From Bradyrhizobium hereditatis (lineage in GTDB: Bacteria; Pseudomonadota; Alphaproteobacteria; Rhizobiales; Xanthobacteraceae): a stretch of DNA of 64,000 bases. Under the pieces are notes generated by a model. It did not search any database. It had not been told where the DNA came from and saw only the letters and a list, made by a program, of their open reading frames with translations. The stretch's first letter is position 1; each line of letters begins with the position of its first letter. A program made the translations under genes and the position numbers. This document shows positions 35,875-43,587 of this stretch, in pieces. The DNA lies in the NCBI RefSeq assembly GCF_020329435.1, contig NZ_JAGKJK010000004.1, positions 372,001 through 436,000 of the forward strand, given 5' to 3'.

Positions 35875-36690
35875 ATGATCAACAGATTGACGCGCACGAG
35901 CAAGCTTGGTCCGCTGCTGGCGGCCGCGATATTCGTAACTGCAGCACCTGCGCTCGCGCAAGCGCCGACCCAGGCGCAACGCGACGCCATCAAATCCCAG
36001 TGCCGCAACGACTACATGGCGCATTGCTCCAGCGTACCGCCGGGCGGCGAGGCATCGCTGCAATGCCTGCAGAAGAATATGTCGAGCCTTTCATCCAGCT
36101 GTCAGAGCGCCGTGCGCGCCGCAGCAGCGCCGGCAGCGGCGGCGCCAGCCAAGCCGGCCGAGACCGCAGCACCGGCTGCTGCAACGGCAGCGCCGTCAAA
36201 ATCCGGCGAACCAAAAACTGCAGCTGGCGCGGCCGTCGGACAGCCGACCAGCGCACAAATTTCTACGATCCGCAGCGCGTGCCGCTCCGACTATCAGAAG
36301 TTCTGCCCAGGCGTGCCGACCGGCGGCGCCCCGGCCCTGCAATGCCTGGAGAAGAACAAGGCAAGACTCTCGGCCCCTTGCGAGAAAGCCGTTTCAGATG
36401 CGAGCGGCGGCGGCACTGCAGCGGCAGCACCCGCGGCAGGCGGCGCAGCTCCGGCGGCTGGCGCTGCGGCGACTGCTGCGCCGGCAGCGGCGCCGACCGT
36501 AATCGTGTTGCGGCCAATGCGCCCGCGTGAAGAACTGTTCGTGCTGCGCTCGGCCTGCGGTGCTGACGTCCGCACCATCTGCGGCGGTGTTCCCGCCGGC
36601 GGTGGCCGGATCGTGCAGTGCCTTGCGACCAACGCTGCGCAGCTTTCGCCGGCCTGCAAGGATGTTCTGTCGCAGTTCGCCGCGCGATAA
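35875..36690 (+). CDS. Exported protein with three cysteine-rich GLG1-like repeats
   Basis: A 271-residue secreted protein: signal peptide to about residue 29 (APALAQ), then three copies of a module with the exact spacing C-x7-C-x12-C-x11-C. In each module the conserved pattern is C-R-x-D-Y-x-x-x-C, P-x-G-G and L-Q-C-L (residues about 43-76, then near 153-186 and 230-263). The copies are separated by long Ala/Pro-rich linkers. The module resembles the Cys-rich GLG1/FGFR-binding repeat that is known in rhizobial exported proteins; no function is established. Four cysteines per module suggest two disulfides each. The ATG follows AAAGGA. Confidence 0.85.
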   Translation: MINRLTRTSKLGPLLAAAIFVTAAPALAQAPTQAQRDAIKSQCRNDYMAHCSSVPPGGEASLQCLQKNMSSLSSSCQSAVRAAAAPAAAAPAKPAETAAPAAATAAPSKSGEPKTAAGAAVGQPTSAQISTIRSACRSDYQKFCPGVPTGGAPALQCLEKNKARLSAPCEKAVSDASGGGTAAAAPAAGGAAPAAGAAATAAPAAAPTVIVLRPMRPREELFVLRSACGADVRTICGGVPAGGGRIVQCLATNAAQLSPACKDVLSQFAAR

Positions 36691-36894
36691 TCACGCGCCC
36701 GCGGCGATCCCTGACTGAGCCGGCGATCGCCGGTCACTCGCCGCCGCGAAAGCGAGGATGAGCTGAATGAGCCTTACCGAGAGTGCGATATAGATGATCG
36801 TCATCATGATTTGGTACGCGATATGCCAATTGACCTTGGCGAGCTTGTAGAGCCCGTCGACGAAGTTCAGCAGCAGGAGGTGACGCCGAACAGC
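36691..36894 (-). CDS. Small hypothetical membrane protein
   Basis: A possible protein of about 67 residues in the minus frame, with a single hydrophobic stretch (AYQIMMTIIYIALSVRLIQLILAF) flanked by polar ends. Third codon positions are rich in G and C, as expected of a real gene in this genome, but the start is uncertain (36978, 36897 or inside). I recognise no family. It ends directly against the stop of the Cys-rich exported protein on the other strand. Treated as tentative. Confidence 0.35.
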   Translation of the reverse strand, partial: AVRRHLLLLNFVDGLYKLAKVNWHIAYQIMMTIIYIALSVRLIQLILAFAAASDRRSPAQSGIAAGA

Positions 36895-37029
36895 GTTCAT
36901 GCCGTCCGCAGCCGAAACGAGATCGGCGTGAGAGCGCGCCGCAACACGCATCCGGAGAACCTTCCGAAAGACTTTCAAGAAGAAACTTTCAAAACCTGAG
37001 TTTCAACCAGTACAGTCCGGGAGACCAAC

Positions 37030-37239
37030 ATGCGTTCGTTCCTGCTGATTGCAGCCGCCGTGCTGTCCTTTTCCGCGACCATGACTTTTGAGACTACCGA
37101 AGCTAACGCCGCTGTATGCGCCAAGGGCGTCTACCGTGCCGGCTGCGCCGGCCCCCGCGGCGCGGTCGTTGTCCGCAAGCCGGCCGTGGTGTGCCGGACC
37201 GTGTGGGTGAACGGCGCCAAGGTTCGCCGTTGCACCTGA
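37030..37239 (+). CDS. Small exported cysteine-containing protein
   Basis: A 69-residue protein with a signal peptide ending near EANAAVC and a short mature part of about 40 residues holding four cysteines (CAKGVYRAGCAG, VVCRTVW, RRCT). Small exported proteins of this kind are common in Bradyrhizobium and have no known role. The spacing of cysteines suggests disulfides. The upstream region contains weak ribosome sites only. It stands alone between the Cys-rich protein and the hydroxybenzoate cluster. Confidence 0.65.
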   Translation: MRSFLLIAAAVLSFSATMTFETTEANAAVCAKGVYRAGCAGPRGAVVVRKPAVVCRTVWVNGAKVRRCT

Positions 37240-37440
37240 GCCCGGGAATTCCGTCAGAGGATTGATCAAGCCGGACTGCCGCAGAGCGGACAACGGTTCG
37301 CGAATAGAACCGGCGCGCTCAATCCGGCTGCGGAACGTCCGTCCCTGATGCGGCCAGGACCGGGCGCAAATTTCGCCTCTCGGCAATTTTTTCTGTGGCG
37401 CAAATTTCCGGCGCGGATTAGTCTCCACCTCAAATTAGTA

Positions 37441-37456
37441 AGTATACTGTCGATCT
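37441..37456 (+). promoter_or_regulatory. Candidate MarR site before the monooxygenase operon
   Basis: AGTATACTGTCGATCT matches 15 of 16 bases of the site at 41510-41525 before the gentisate dioxygenase gene. It contains the TATACT that could be the -10 box. It ends 12 bp before the GTG start, so a bound repressor would block transcription or the leader. Confidence 0.6.
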
Positions 37457-37468
37457 GGGAGGAAAGAC

Positions 37469-38608
37469 GTGCGCATCGCCGTCATCGGCGGAGGTCCCGG
37501 CGGCCTCTATTTCGCCTATCTCTGGAAGCGGCGTCATCCGGACGCGCATGTCGACTTGTTCGAGCAGAACCCCGAGGGCGCGACCTGGGGGTTTGGCGTG
37601 GTGTTCTCCGAACAGGCGCTGGAATTTCTGCGCGCCGACGATCCGGAGACGGTCGATGCCATCACGCCGCGGATGGAGAGCTGGAAGAACATCACGCTCA
37701 ACCTGCATGGGCAAAGCGTCGAGATCGACGGCGTCGGTTTCTCCTCCATCGGCCGGCTCGAACTGTTGACCATCCTGCAGCAGCGCGTGCGCGCCGCAGG
37801 CGTCGCCGCGCGCTATGACACCACAATCAAGTCGATCGACGACCTCAGAGGATACGACCTGATCGTCGCCGCAGACGGGCTGAACTCGCTGGTGCGCCGC
37901 GCTTTTGAGAAGGAATTCGGCGCCACGGTTTCGCACTCGACCAACAAGTTCGCCTGGTATGGCACCAGCAAACGCTTTGCCACGCTGTCGCAGACGTTTG
38001 TGAAGACCGATCTGGGTTTCTTCAACGCGCATCACTACCGCTACTCGCCCTCGATGAGCACCTTCCTGGTCGAATGCGACGCCGCGACCTGGCAGGCCTA
38101 CGGCTTCGAGCACAAGACGATCGAGCAGTCGCAGGCGATCTGCGAGGAAATCTTTGCAGATACCCTCGATGGGCATTCGCTGGTCTCCAACAAATCGGTG
38201 TGGCGCAATTTTCCCTGGATCTGGAACGAGAACTGGTCGCACGGCAACATGGTGCTGATCGGCGATGCGCTCCACACCGCGCATTTTTCGATCGGCTCGG
38301 GCACGCGGCTTGCGATCGAAGACGCGATCGCGCTGACCAAGGCGCTGGAGGCGGAGACGGAAATTTCCGCAGGCCTCGCCCGCTACCAGGCCGAACGCAA
38401 GCCGATCGTGCAGAAGCTGGTGACGGCCGCGCGCACCAGCGCCGACTGGTATGAACGCTTCCCCGAGCACATGGAGCTCGACCTCATGGATTTTGCCTAT
38501 AGCTACATCACCCGTTCCGGTCGGATCGCCGACGCCCGGCTGCGCGCGATGTCGCCGGAATTCATGGCCCGCTACGAGGCGGCGAAGAAAATCGGGAGCC
38601 AGGCATGA
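37469..38608 (+). CDS. FAD-dependent aromatic-CoA monooxygenase (salicylyl-CoA 5-hydroxylase-like)
   Basis: A 379-residue group A flavin monooxygenase. The FAD motifs are GGGPGGLYFA, the DG motif VAADGLNSLVRRAF and GDALHTAHFSIGSGTRLAIEDA. It aligns by pattern with hydroxylases acting on CoA thioesters, such as salicylyl-CoA 5-hydroxylase and the monooxygenase half of 2-aminobenzoyl-CoA monooxygenase/reductase. With the overlapping aryl-CoA ligase and the gentisate enzymes nearby, the likely job is ring hydroxylation of a hydroxybenzoyl-CoA to gentisyl-CoA. Start is GTG with GGAGG at 37458-37462. The stop overlaps the ligase start by four bases. Confidence 0.82.
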   Translation: MRIAVIGGGPGGLYFAYLWKRRHPDAHVDLFEQNPEGATWGFGVVFSEQALEFLRADDPETVDAITPRMESWKNITLNLHGQSVEIDGVGFSSIGRLELLTILQQRVRAAGVAARYDTTIKSIDDLRGYDLIVAADGLNSLVRRAFEKEFGATVSHSTNKFAWYGTSKRFATLSQTFVKTDLGFFNAHHYRYSPSMSTFLVECDAATWQAYGFEHKTIEQSQAICEEIFADTLDGHSLVSNKSVWRNFPWIWNENWSHGNMVLIGDALHTAHFSIGSGTRLAIEDAIALTKALEAETEISAGLARYQAERKPIVQKLVTAARTSADWYERFPEHMELDLMDFAYSYITRSGRIADARLRAMSPEFMARYEAAKKIGSQA

Positions 38609-40218
38609 CGTCAGTAATTTCCGATTTGGTCCCCCGCGACAATCCGGGCAGCCGCGAGATCGGCTTTTCGATTCCGGAAAGCTACAACGCAAGCCGTATC
38701 CTGTTCGACAATCTCGCGGCCGGGCGCGGCAGCCGGCTGGCGCTGACCGGCCCCGGCGGCACGCGCACCTATGCAGAGCTCTGCGCCGAGGCCGCGCAAT
38801 GGGGCCATGGCTTCCAGTCGCTCGGCCTGAAGCGCGGCGACCGCATCCTGATGTTCCTCGACGATACGCCGGCCTACCCCGCGGCCTTCTTCGGCGCAGT
38901 GCGCTCCGGCTTCGTGCCGCTATTGATCAACACGCTGACGCCGCCGGACCTGCTGCAGTTCTATCTGTCGGACGCTGATGCTGCGGTAGCTGTCGCCGAG
39001 GCCGAGTTCACGTCACGGTTCAATGCGGAGGCTTGCAAGGATACGCCGCTCAAAACGCTGATCGTGGTCAATGGCGCAGCCGGCGAACACGCCGTGCCGA
39101 CAACCCTAATCGCGTCGCAATGGCTGCGAGAATTTTCGACCGATCTGACGGAAGCCGACACCAAGCGCGACGACATGGCGTTCTGGATGTATTCATCCGG
39201 CTCGACCGGACGTCCCAAGGGCATCGTCCATCTGCAGCACGACATGGCCTATAGCGAGCAGGCATTTGCGCGCAGCGTGCTCAAACTGACGGCTGACGAC
39301 ATCTGCTTCTCGGTGCCAAAGATTTTCTTCGCCTACGGCTTTGGCAACGCCATCACCTTCCCATTCTCGGTCGGTGCGGCTACGCTGTTGCTGCCGGGAC
39401 AGCCGAAGCCGGCAACGATCTTCGAGGCGATCGAAAAATACCGGCCGTCGGTGTTCTACGGGTTGCCGACGCTTTACACCTCGCTGACCAAGGCCGAAGG
39501 CGCTGAAGCCACCGACTTCTCCTCGCTGCGGATGGCGCTGTCAGCCGCCGAGGTGCTGTCGGCGGAAGTCTTCAACGGCTGGAAGACGCTGACGGGGCTC
39601 GAGATCATCGAAGGCCTCGGCTCGACCGAAGTGCTGCACATCTATCTCTCCAACAGGCCTGAGAAGAAAAAGCTCGGCGCTGCTGGCTTGCGCGTTCCCG
39701 GCTACGAAATTCTCCTCAGGGACAAGGACGGCCGCGAGGTCGGCGACAACGAGGAAGGCATTTTGTGGGTGCGCGGCGATTCCAACACGCCGCTGTACTG
39801 GAACCGGCCCGACAAATCGGCGGAGACCATTCGCGAGGAAGGGTGGATCTACACCGGCGACCGCTTCATGCGCGACGCTGATGGCTTCCATTTCTTCCGC
39901 GGCCGGGCTGACGACCTGATCAAGATTTCGGGCCAGTGGGTCTACCCGCTGGAAGTCGAGCTCTGCCTTGCCGAGCACCCCGACATCAGGGAATGCGCGG
40001 TGTACGCCGCCGAACTGCCTGACAGACGCATGACGCTGAAGGCGGTGGTGGTGATGAACAGGAACGAGTTCGACGAGGGTGACGCGACGAAGAAGCTGCA
40101 GGATTACGTCAAGGCGAAGCTGTTGCCCTACAAATATCCGCGCGAGATCAGGTTCATCGCGGAATTGCCGAAGACCGGAACCGGGAAGATCGATCGCCAG
40201 GCGTTGATGAAGATGTAG
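38605..40218 (+). CDS. Benzoate-CoA ligase-family aryl-CoA synthetase
   Basis: A 537-residue acyl-adenylate-forming ligase. The AMP-binding motif is YSSGSTGRPKGIVH, the acyl-pocket segment IEGLGSTEVLHIYLS and the C-terminal lysine motif PKTGTGKIDRQAL. It matches benzoate-CoA ligases and should convert a benzoate or hydroxybenzoate to its CoA ester using ATP. The start overlaps the monooxygenase stop by four bases (ATGA), so the two are translationally coupled. With the gentisate genes nearby the substrate is likely a hydroxybenzoate such as salicylate or 3- or 4-hydroxybenzoate. Confidence 0.9.
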   Translation: MTSVISDLVPRDNPGSREIGFSIPESYNASRILFDNLAAGRGSRLALTGPGGTRTYAELCAEAAQWGHGFQSLGLKRGDRILMFLDDTPAYPAAFFGAVRSGFVPLLINTLTPPDLLQFYLSDADAAVAVAEAEFTSRFNAEACKDTPLKTLIVVNGAAGEHAVPTTLIASQWLREFSTDLTEADTKRDDMAFWMYSSGSTGRPKGIVHLQHDMAYSEQAFARSVLKLTADDICFSVPKIFFAYGFGNAITFPFSVGAATLLLPGQPKPATIFEAIEKYRPSVFYGLPTLYTSLTKAEGAEATDFSSLRMALSAAEVLSAEVFNGWKTLTGLEIIEGLGSTEVLHIYLSNRPEKKKLGAAGLRVPGYEILLRDKDGREVGDNEEGILWVRGDSNTPLYWNRPDKSAETIREEGWIYTGDRFMRDADGFHFFRGRADDLIKISGQWVYPLEVELCLAEHPDIRECAVYAAELPDRRMTLKAVVVMNRNEFDEGDATKKLQDYVKAKLLPYKYPREIRFIAELPKTGTGKIDRQALMKM

Positions 40219-40224
40219 TTGACC

Positions 40225-40304
40225 CCGTCATTGCGAGCGCAGCGAAGCAATCCATAGCGCCACAAGCGGAGGAATGGATTGCTTCGCTGCGCTCGCAATG
40301 ACGG
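40225..40304. repeat. 31-bp perfect inverted repeat of the GTCATTGCGAGC family
   Basis: Arms of 31 bp (40225-40255 and 40274-40304) are perfect complements around an 18-base loop. The core reads GTCATTGCGAGC and GCAATCCAT. It sits between the convergent aryl-CoA ligase and MarR genes. Related imperfect copies are at 42618, 53354 and 57112. Confidence 0.9.
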
Positions 40305-40312
40305 CGGGCTCC

Positions 40313-40822
40313 TCACCCCGCCTTCCCTAGATGCTCCAGCGCATCTTCGGCGCGCAGCGGCACACGCGAGGCTTCGTTGTTGAGATCGACGAGCTGCGTC
40401 AACAGCGCCAGCAGGGTCTTGCGATCGGCCGGCTTCAAGGGCTGCAGCATTCGCACCTGCGCGCGTTCGACCGAGGGCATGATGTCGCGCAGCACGGTAG
40501 CGCCCGCCTTGCTGAGATAGAGCAGCTTGACGCGCTTGTCCTCGCGCGAGGGCTTGCGCTCGATCAGCGCCTTGCTCTCAAGACGCTCGATCACATTGCC
40601 GAGCGTGGAGCGGTCGAAGGCGATCACCGCCGACAGCCGTGTGGCGTCGATGCCGGGATGGGTATGGATCGCCACCAGCGCCGCATATTGCACCGGCGTG
40701 AGATCGAACGCGCTGCATTCCTCGACGAAGATCGAGACCGCGATCTGCTGCATCCGGCGGAACAGATATCCCGGCGCGGTATAGACCGCGTCCATGGTGA
40801 TGGGTGATGGTTTACTCTGCAT
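40313..40822 (-). CDS. MarR-family regulator of the hydroxybenzoate module
   Basis: A 169-residue MarR protein. The winged helix-turn-helix reads ATRLSAVIAFDRSTLGNVIERLESKALI with the wing PSREDKRVKLLYL. A dimerisation helix opens and closes the protein. The gene overlaps the maleylpyruvate-isomerase-like gene by about ten bases, so it is co-transcribed with it; an internal start at 40795 is also possible. It is the only regulator in the module and is the obvious candidate for the AGTATACTGTC sites at 37441 and 41505. The inducer is probably an aromatic acid or CoA ester, by analogy with other MarR regulators of aromatic pathways. Confidence 0.9.
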   Translation of the reverse strand: MQSKPSPITMDAVYTAPGYLFRRMQQIAVSIFVEECSAFDLTPVQYAALVAIHTHPGIDATRLSAVIAFDRSTLGNVIERLESKALIERKPSREDKRVKLLYLSKAGATVLRDIMPSVERAQVRMLQPLKPADRKTLLALLTQLVDLNNEASRVPLRAEDALEHLGKAG

Positions 40823-41444
40823 CGGGCTGCCTGTCCGGTGCGGCGTCCGCAAACGCCTTCATGGCCTTGGCCGCCGCTTCAGCCTCGAGCAGGCGGGCAA
40901 AGCCTGATACGTCGACGCCGAAGCGCCGCGCGTTCGCAAGCTGCGGCACCAGGCAGATATCGGCCATCGTGGGCTTGTCGCCGAAACAGAACGGCCCCTG
41001 CTCGCCCTTGATGAGAGCTTCGCAGGCGGCGAGGCCTTCGCGATTGGCCCAGGCCGCCCATTCCGTCACCTTCTCTTCCGGCAGGCCAAGCTGGCGCAAC
41101 CGGGCGAGCACCTTCAAGTTCTGCACCGGGTGGATGTCGCAGGCGATCGCCAGCGCGAAGGCGCGCACCTTGGCACGGCGAAGCGGGTCATTCGGCAAGA
41201 GCGGCGGGTTAGGATGGGTCTCGTCCAGCCATTCGATGATGGCGAGCGATTGGGTCAGCACCGCGCCGGCATCGTCCTCCAGCGTCGGTACGAGCCCCTG
41301 CGGGTTGATCGCGAGATAGTCGGGCGCGCTCTGCTCGCCTTTGCGAAGATGATGCGGCAGATGCTCTGCCGTAAGTCCCTTCAGGTTGAACGCGATCCTG
41401 ACCCGGTATGCCGCGCTGCTGCGGAAATAGCCGTGCAGCTTCAT
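40812..41444 (-). CDS. Zeta-class GST: maleylpyruvate/maleylacetoacetate isomerase
   Basis: A 210-residue glutathione S-transferase of the zeta class. The active-site motif SSAAYRVRIAFNLKGL at the N-terminus is the form seen in bacterial isomerases, followed by NPQGLVPTLEDD and the C-terminal helical domain. Next to gentisate 1,2-dioxygenase it most likely isomerises maleylpyruvate to fumarylpyruvate with glutathione as cofactor. Maleylacetoacetate from homogentisate is the alternative. The fumarylpyruvate hydrolase expected next is not in the window. It is divergent from the dioxygenase and shares its promoter region. Confidence 0.9.
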   Translation of the reverse strand: MKLHGYFRSSAAYRVRIAFNLKGLTAEHLPHHLRKGEQSAPDYLAINPQGLVPTLEDDAGAVLTQSLAIIEWLDETHPNPPLLPNDPLRRAKVRAFALAIACDIHPVQNLKVLARLRQLGLPEEKVTEWAAWANREGLAACEALIKGEQGPFCFGDKPTMADICLVPQLANARRFGVDVSGFARLLEAEAAAKAMKAFADAAPDRQPDAE

Positions 41445-41489
41445 CGGAAACCTCCCCTGATTCTTCTGACCCTCCGGGGTTTACCACAT

Positions 41490-41518
41490 TGACGCTACCC
41501 ATATTGTCAGTATACTGT
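41490..41518 (+). promoter_or_regulatory. Sigma-70 promoter of the gentisate dioxygenase gene
   Basis: TTGACG (41490-41495), 17 bases, then TATACT (41513-41518) form a near-consensus promoter 35 bp upstream of the start codon. The -10 box lies inside the MarR-type palindrome, a standard repression geometry. Confidence 0.7.
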
Positions 41519-41522
41519 CAAT
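41505..41522. promoter_or_regulatory. Candidate MarR operator between isomerase and dioxygenase
   Basis: TTGTCAGTATACTGTCAA is an imperfect palindrome with the perfect core CAGTATACTG. It overlaps the dioxygenase -10 box and lies 61 bp from the divergent isomerase/MarR start, so one site could control both directions. Confidence 0.65.
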
Positions 41523-41553
41523 CTAGACACATAAGAATGACGGGAGGCTTGCC

Positions 41554-42594
41554 ATGGAAGCCGTGCAGAAGACGCCGGAACGCGAGGCGTTCTACAAGAA
41601 GATCGACGGCGACAATCTCTCCGCGCTATGGACCGTGCTAGGCGACCTCGTCACGCCGGAGCCGCGAAGCGCCTGCCGGCCGCATCTCTGGAAGTTCGAT
41701 TCGATCCGCGACTACATGACAGAAGCGGGCAAGCTGATCACCGCCAAGGAAGCCGAGCGGCGCGTGCTGGTTCTGGAGAACCCTGGCCTGCGCGGCCAGT
41801 CCAAGGTCACGACGTCGCTGTTTGCCGGCGTGCAGATGGTGGTTCCGGGTGACGTCGCCCCTGCCCATCGCCACAGCCAGTCGGCGCTGCGCTTCGTGCT
41901 CGAAGGCAAGGGTGCCCACACCACTGTCGACGGCGAGCGCACCGCGATGGAGCCCGGCGATTTCATCATCACGCCATCGATGACCTGGCACGACCATTCC
42001 AACGAAACTTCCGAGCCGATGTTCTGGCTCGACGGCCTCGACATTCCGATGGTGCAGTTCTTCGACGCCTCCTTTGCCGAAGGATCGAACGAGGATCAGC
42101 AGAAGATCATTAAACCCGCCGGCGACAGCTTTGCGCGCTATGGCCACAATCTGCTGCCGGTCGACGAGAAGCGCAGATCCAAGACCTCGCCGATCTTCAA
42201 CTATCCCTATAGCTACACGCGCGAAGCGCTGGAGCAGGCCAAGCTGCGCGACGAATGGGACGCCTGCCACGGGCTGAAGCTGAAATTCTCCAATCCCGAG
42301 ACCGGGGATTTCGCGATGCCGACGATCGGCACCTTCATCCAATTGCTGCCGAAGGGTTTCAAGACCGCGCGTTATCGTTCAACGGATGCCACCGTGTTCG
42401 CGGCGATCGAGGGCAAGGGCCGTACACGGATCGGCGAGCAGACCTTCGAGTGGGGCGCGCGCGACCTATTCGTGGTGCCGAGCTGGCACTGGGTCACCCA
42501 CGAGGCCGACACCGACTCGGTGCTGTTCTCCTTCTCCGACCGCCCGGTGCAGCAGAAGCTTGATTTGTTCCGCGAAGATCGCGGGAATGCGTGA
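41554..42594 (+). CDS. gtdA: Gentisate 1,2-dioxygenase
   Basis: A 346-residue double-cupin dioxygenase. The first cupin carries the iron ligands in APAHRHSQSALRFVLEGKG and, after TVDGERTAMEPGDFIITPSMTWHDH, the third histidine; the second cupin (EGKGRTRIGEQTFEWGARDLFVVPSWHW) completes the fold. It cleaves gentisate between C1 and C2 to maleylpyruvate, with Fe(II) and O2. The ATG follows GGGAGG. It is divergent from the isomerase/MarR unit and has its own promoter with a MarR-type palindrome. Length and motifs are normal for the family. Confidence 0.93.
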   Translation: MEAVQKTPEREAFYKKIDGDNLSALWTVLGDLVTPEPRSACRPHLWKFDSIRDYMTEAGKLITAKEAERRVLVLENPGLRGQSKVTTSLFAGVQMVVPGDVAPAHRHSQSALRFVLEGKGAHTTVDGERTAMEPGDFIITPSMTWHDHSNETSEPMFWLDGLDIPMVQFFDASFAEGSNEDQQKIIKPAGDSFARYGHNLLPVDEKRRSKTSPIFNYPYSYTREALEQAKLRDEWDACHGLKLKFSNPETGDFAMPTIGTFIQLLPKGFKTARYRSTDATVFAAIEGKGRTRIGEQTFEWGARDLFVVPSWHWVTHEADTDSVLFSFSDRPVQQKLDLFREDRGNA

Positions 42595-42617
42595 GGCGAA
42601 CTGACACTCACTCCGGC

Positions 42618-42700
42618 GTCATTGCGAGCGAAGCGCGGCAATCCATCGCGCCGCAAGCAGAGATATGGATTGCTTCGTCGCTATCGCTCCTCGCAATGAC
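42618..42700. repeat. GTCATTGCGAGC-family inverted repeat
   Basis: Imperfect copy of the inverted repeat at 40225: GTCATTGCGAGCGAAGCG...GCAATCCAT and ATGGATTGCTTCG...CGCAATGAC. It lies between the convergent dioxygenase and permease genes. Confidence 0.8.
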
Positions 42701-42762
42701 GATGGATGCAACTCCCCCACCTCACCGCCAGAATCGTAGGTGGGCAAAAGGAGCGTTGACGC

Positions 42763-43587
42763 CTACCGCCAGTGCAGCAACCGCGCTTCCAGCACGTTGA
42801 TCGCCTTTCCCACCGCCAGCCCGAACAGCGACAGGATCACGACGCCGGCGAGTAGCTGGTCGGTCTGCATGAGATTGCCGGCCTGCAGCACGAAGGCGCC
42901 GATGCCGAACTGGGCGCCGATCATCTCCGCGCTCACCACCAGGAGCAGCGCCACCGAAGCGGTGATGCGAAAACCCGCGAGAATCGAGGGCAGCGCGCCG
43001 GGCCAGATCACGCGCAGCACGATCGCATGGAACGGCACGTTGAAACTCTGCGCCATCCGGATCAGATTGCGCGGCACCGCGTCGACGCCGCTATAGACCG
43101 AGATCGCGGTGGAGAAGAACACCCCGAGCGCAATGGTCGCGATCTTCGGCTCCTCGCCGATCCCGAGCCAGAGGATCAAAAGCGGCAACAGCGCGATTTT
43201 CGGAATCGGAAACAGCGCCGAGATAAAGGTGATGCCGACGCCGCGCGCCAGCGTCGACAGCCCAATGCCGAAGCCGACGATCACACCCAGCACCGTGCCG
43301 ATCAGCCAGCCCGAGCCGATACGAACGACGGAGGCCGAAACGTGCTGCCAGAGCGCGCCTGATAGCGCGAGCTTGTAGATCGCCACCGCAATCGCCGAAG
43401 GCGCCGGCAGGAACAGCGGATTGACCCAGCCGGCGCTGCCGGCGAGTTGCCAGAATGCGATGACAAGCCCCAGCGCGATCCAGCCCGACGCGCGTCCGGC
43501 GCTGGGCGTAAAACCCGCGCCGCGGAAGATAACCGGCCGCGGCTGGCTCTCAGCTCCGATGGTTTCCTGCGGCGCGCGGTCAAGCAT
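42763..43587 (-). CDS. ABC transporter permease (SsuC type)
   Basis: A 274-residue permease with about six transmembrane helices and the EAA-type loop (RNLIRMAQSFNVPFHAIVLRVIWPGALPSILAGFRITASVALLLVVSAE). It pairs with the ATPase that overlaps it by eight bases and with the binding protein at 44495. It belongs to the sulfonate/taurine/nitrate class. As the last gene of the minus-strand group it closes the possible operon that starts at the enoyl-CoA hydratase. Confidence 0.93.
   Translation of the reverse strand: MLDRAPQETIGAESQPRPVIFRGAGFTPSAGRASGWIALGLVIAFWQLAGSAGWVNPLFLPAPSAIAVAIYKLALSGALWQHVSASVVRIGSGWLIGTVLGVIVGFGIGLSTLARGVGITFISALFPIPKIALLPLLILWLGIGEEPKIATIALGVFFSTAISVYSGVDAVPRNLIRMAQSFNVPFHAIVLRVIWPGALPSILAGFRITASVALLLVVSAEMIGAQFGIGAFVLQAGNLMQTDQLLAGVVILSLFGLAVGKAINVLEARLLHWR

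Noticed and set aside
36811..36999. Plus-strand small open frame opposite the tentative membrane protein
   Set aside because: No ribosome site and no hydrophobic or conserved pattern; the minus frame has the better codon composition.
37430..38692. Open frame of 420 codons on the minus strand opposite the FAD monooxygenase
   Set aside because: The plus-strand gene has all flavin motifs and an overlapping operon partner.
40225..40304. CRISPR-like repeat
   Set aside because: It is one long hairpin without regularly spaced units or spacers, and related copies are single and scattered.
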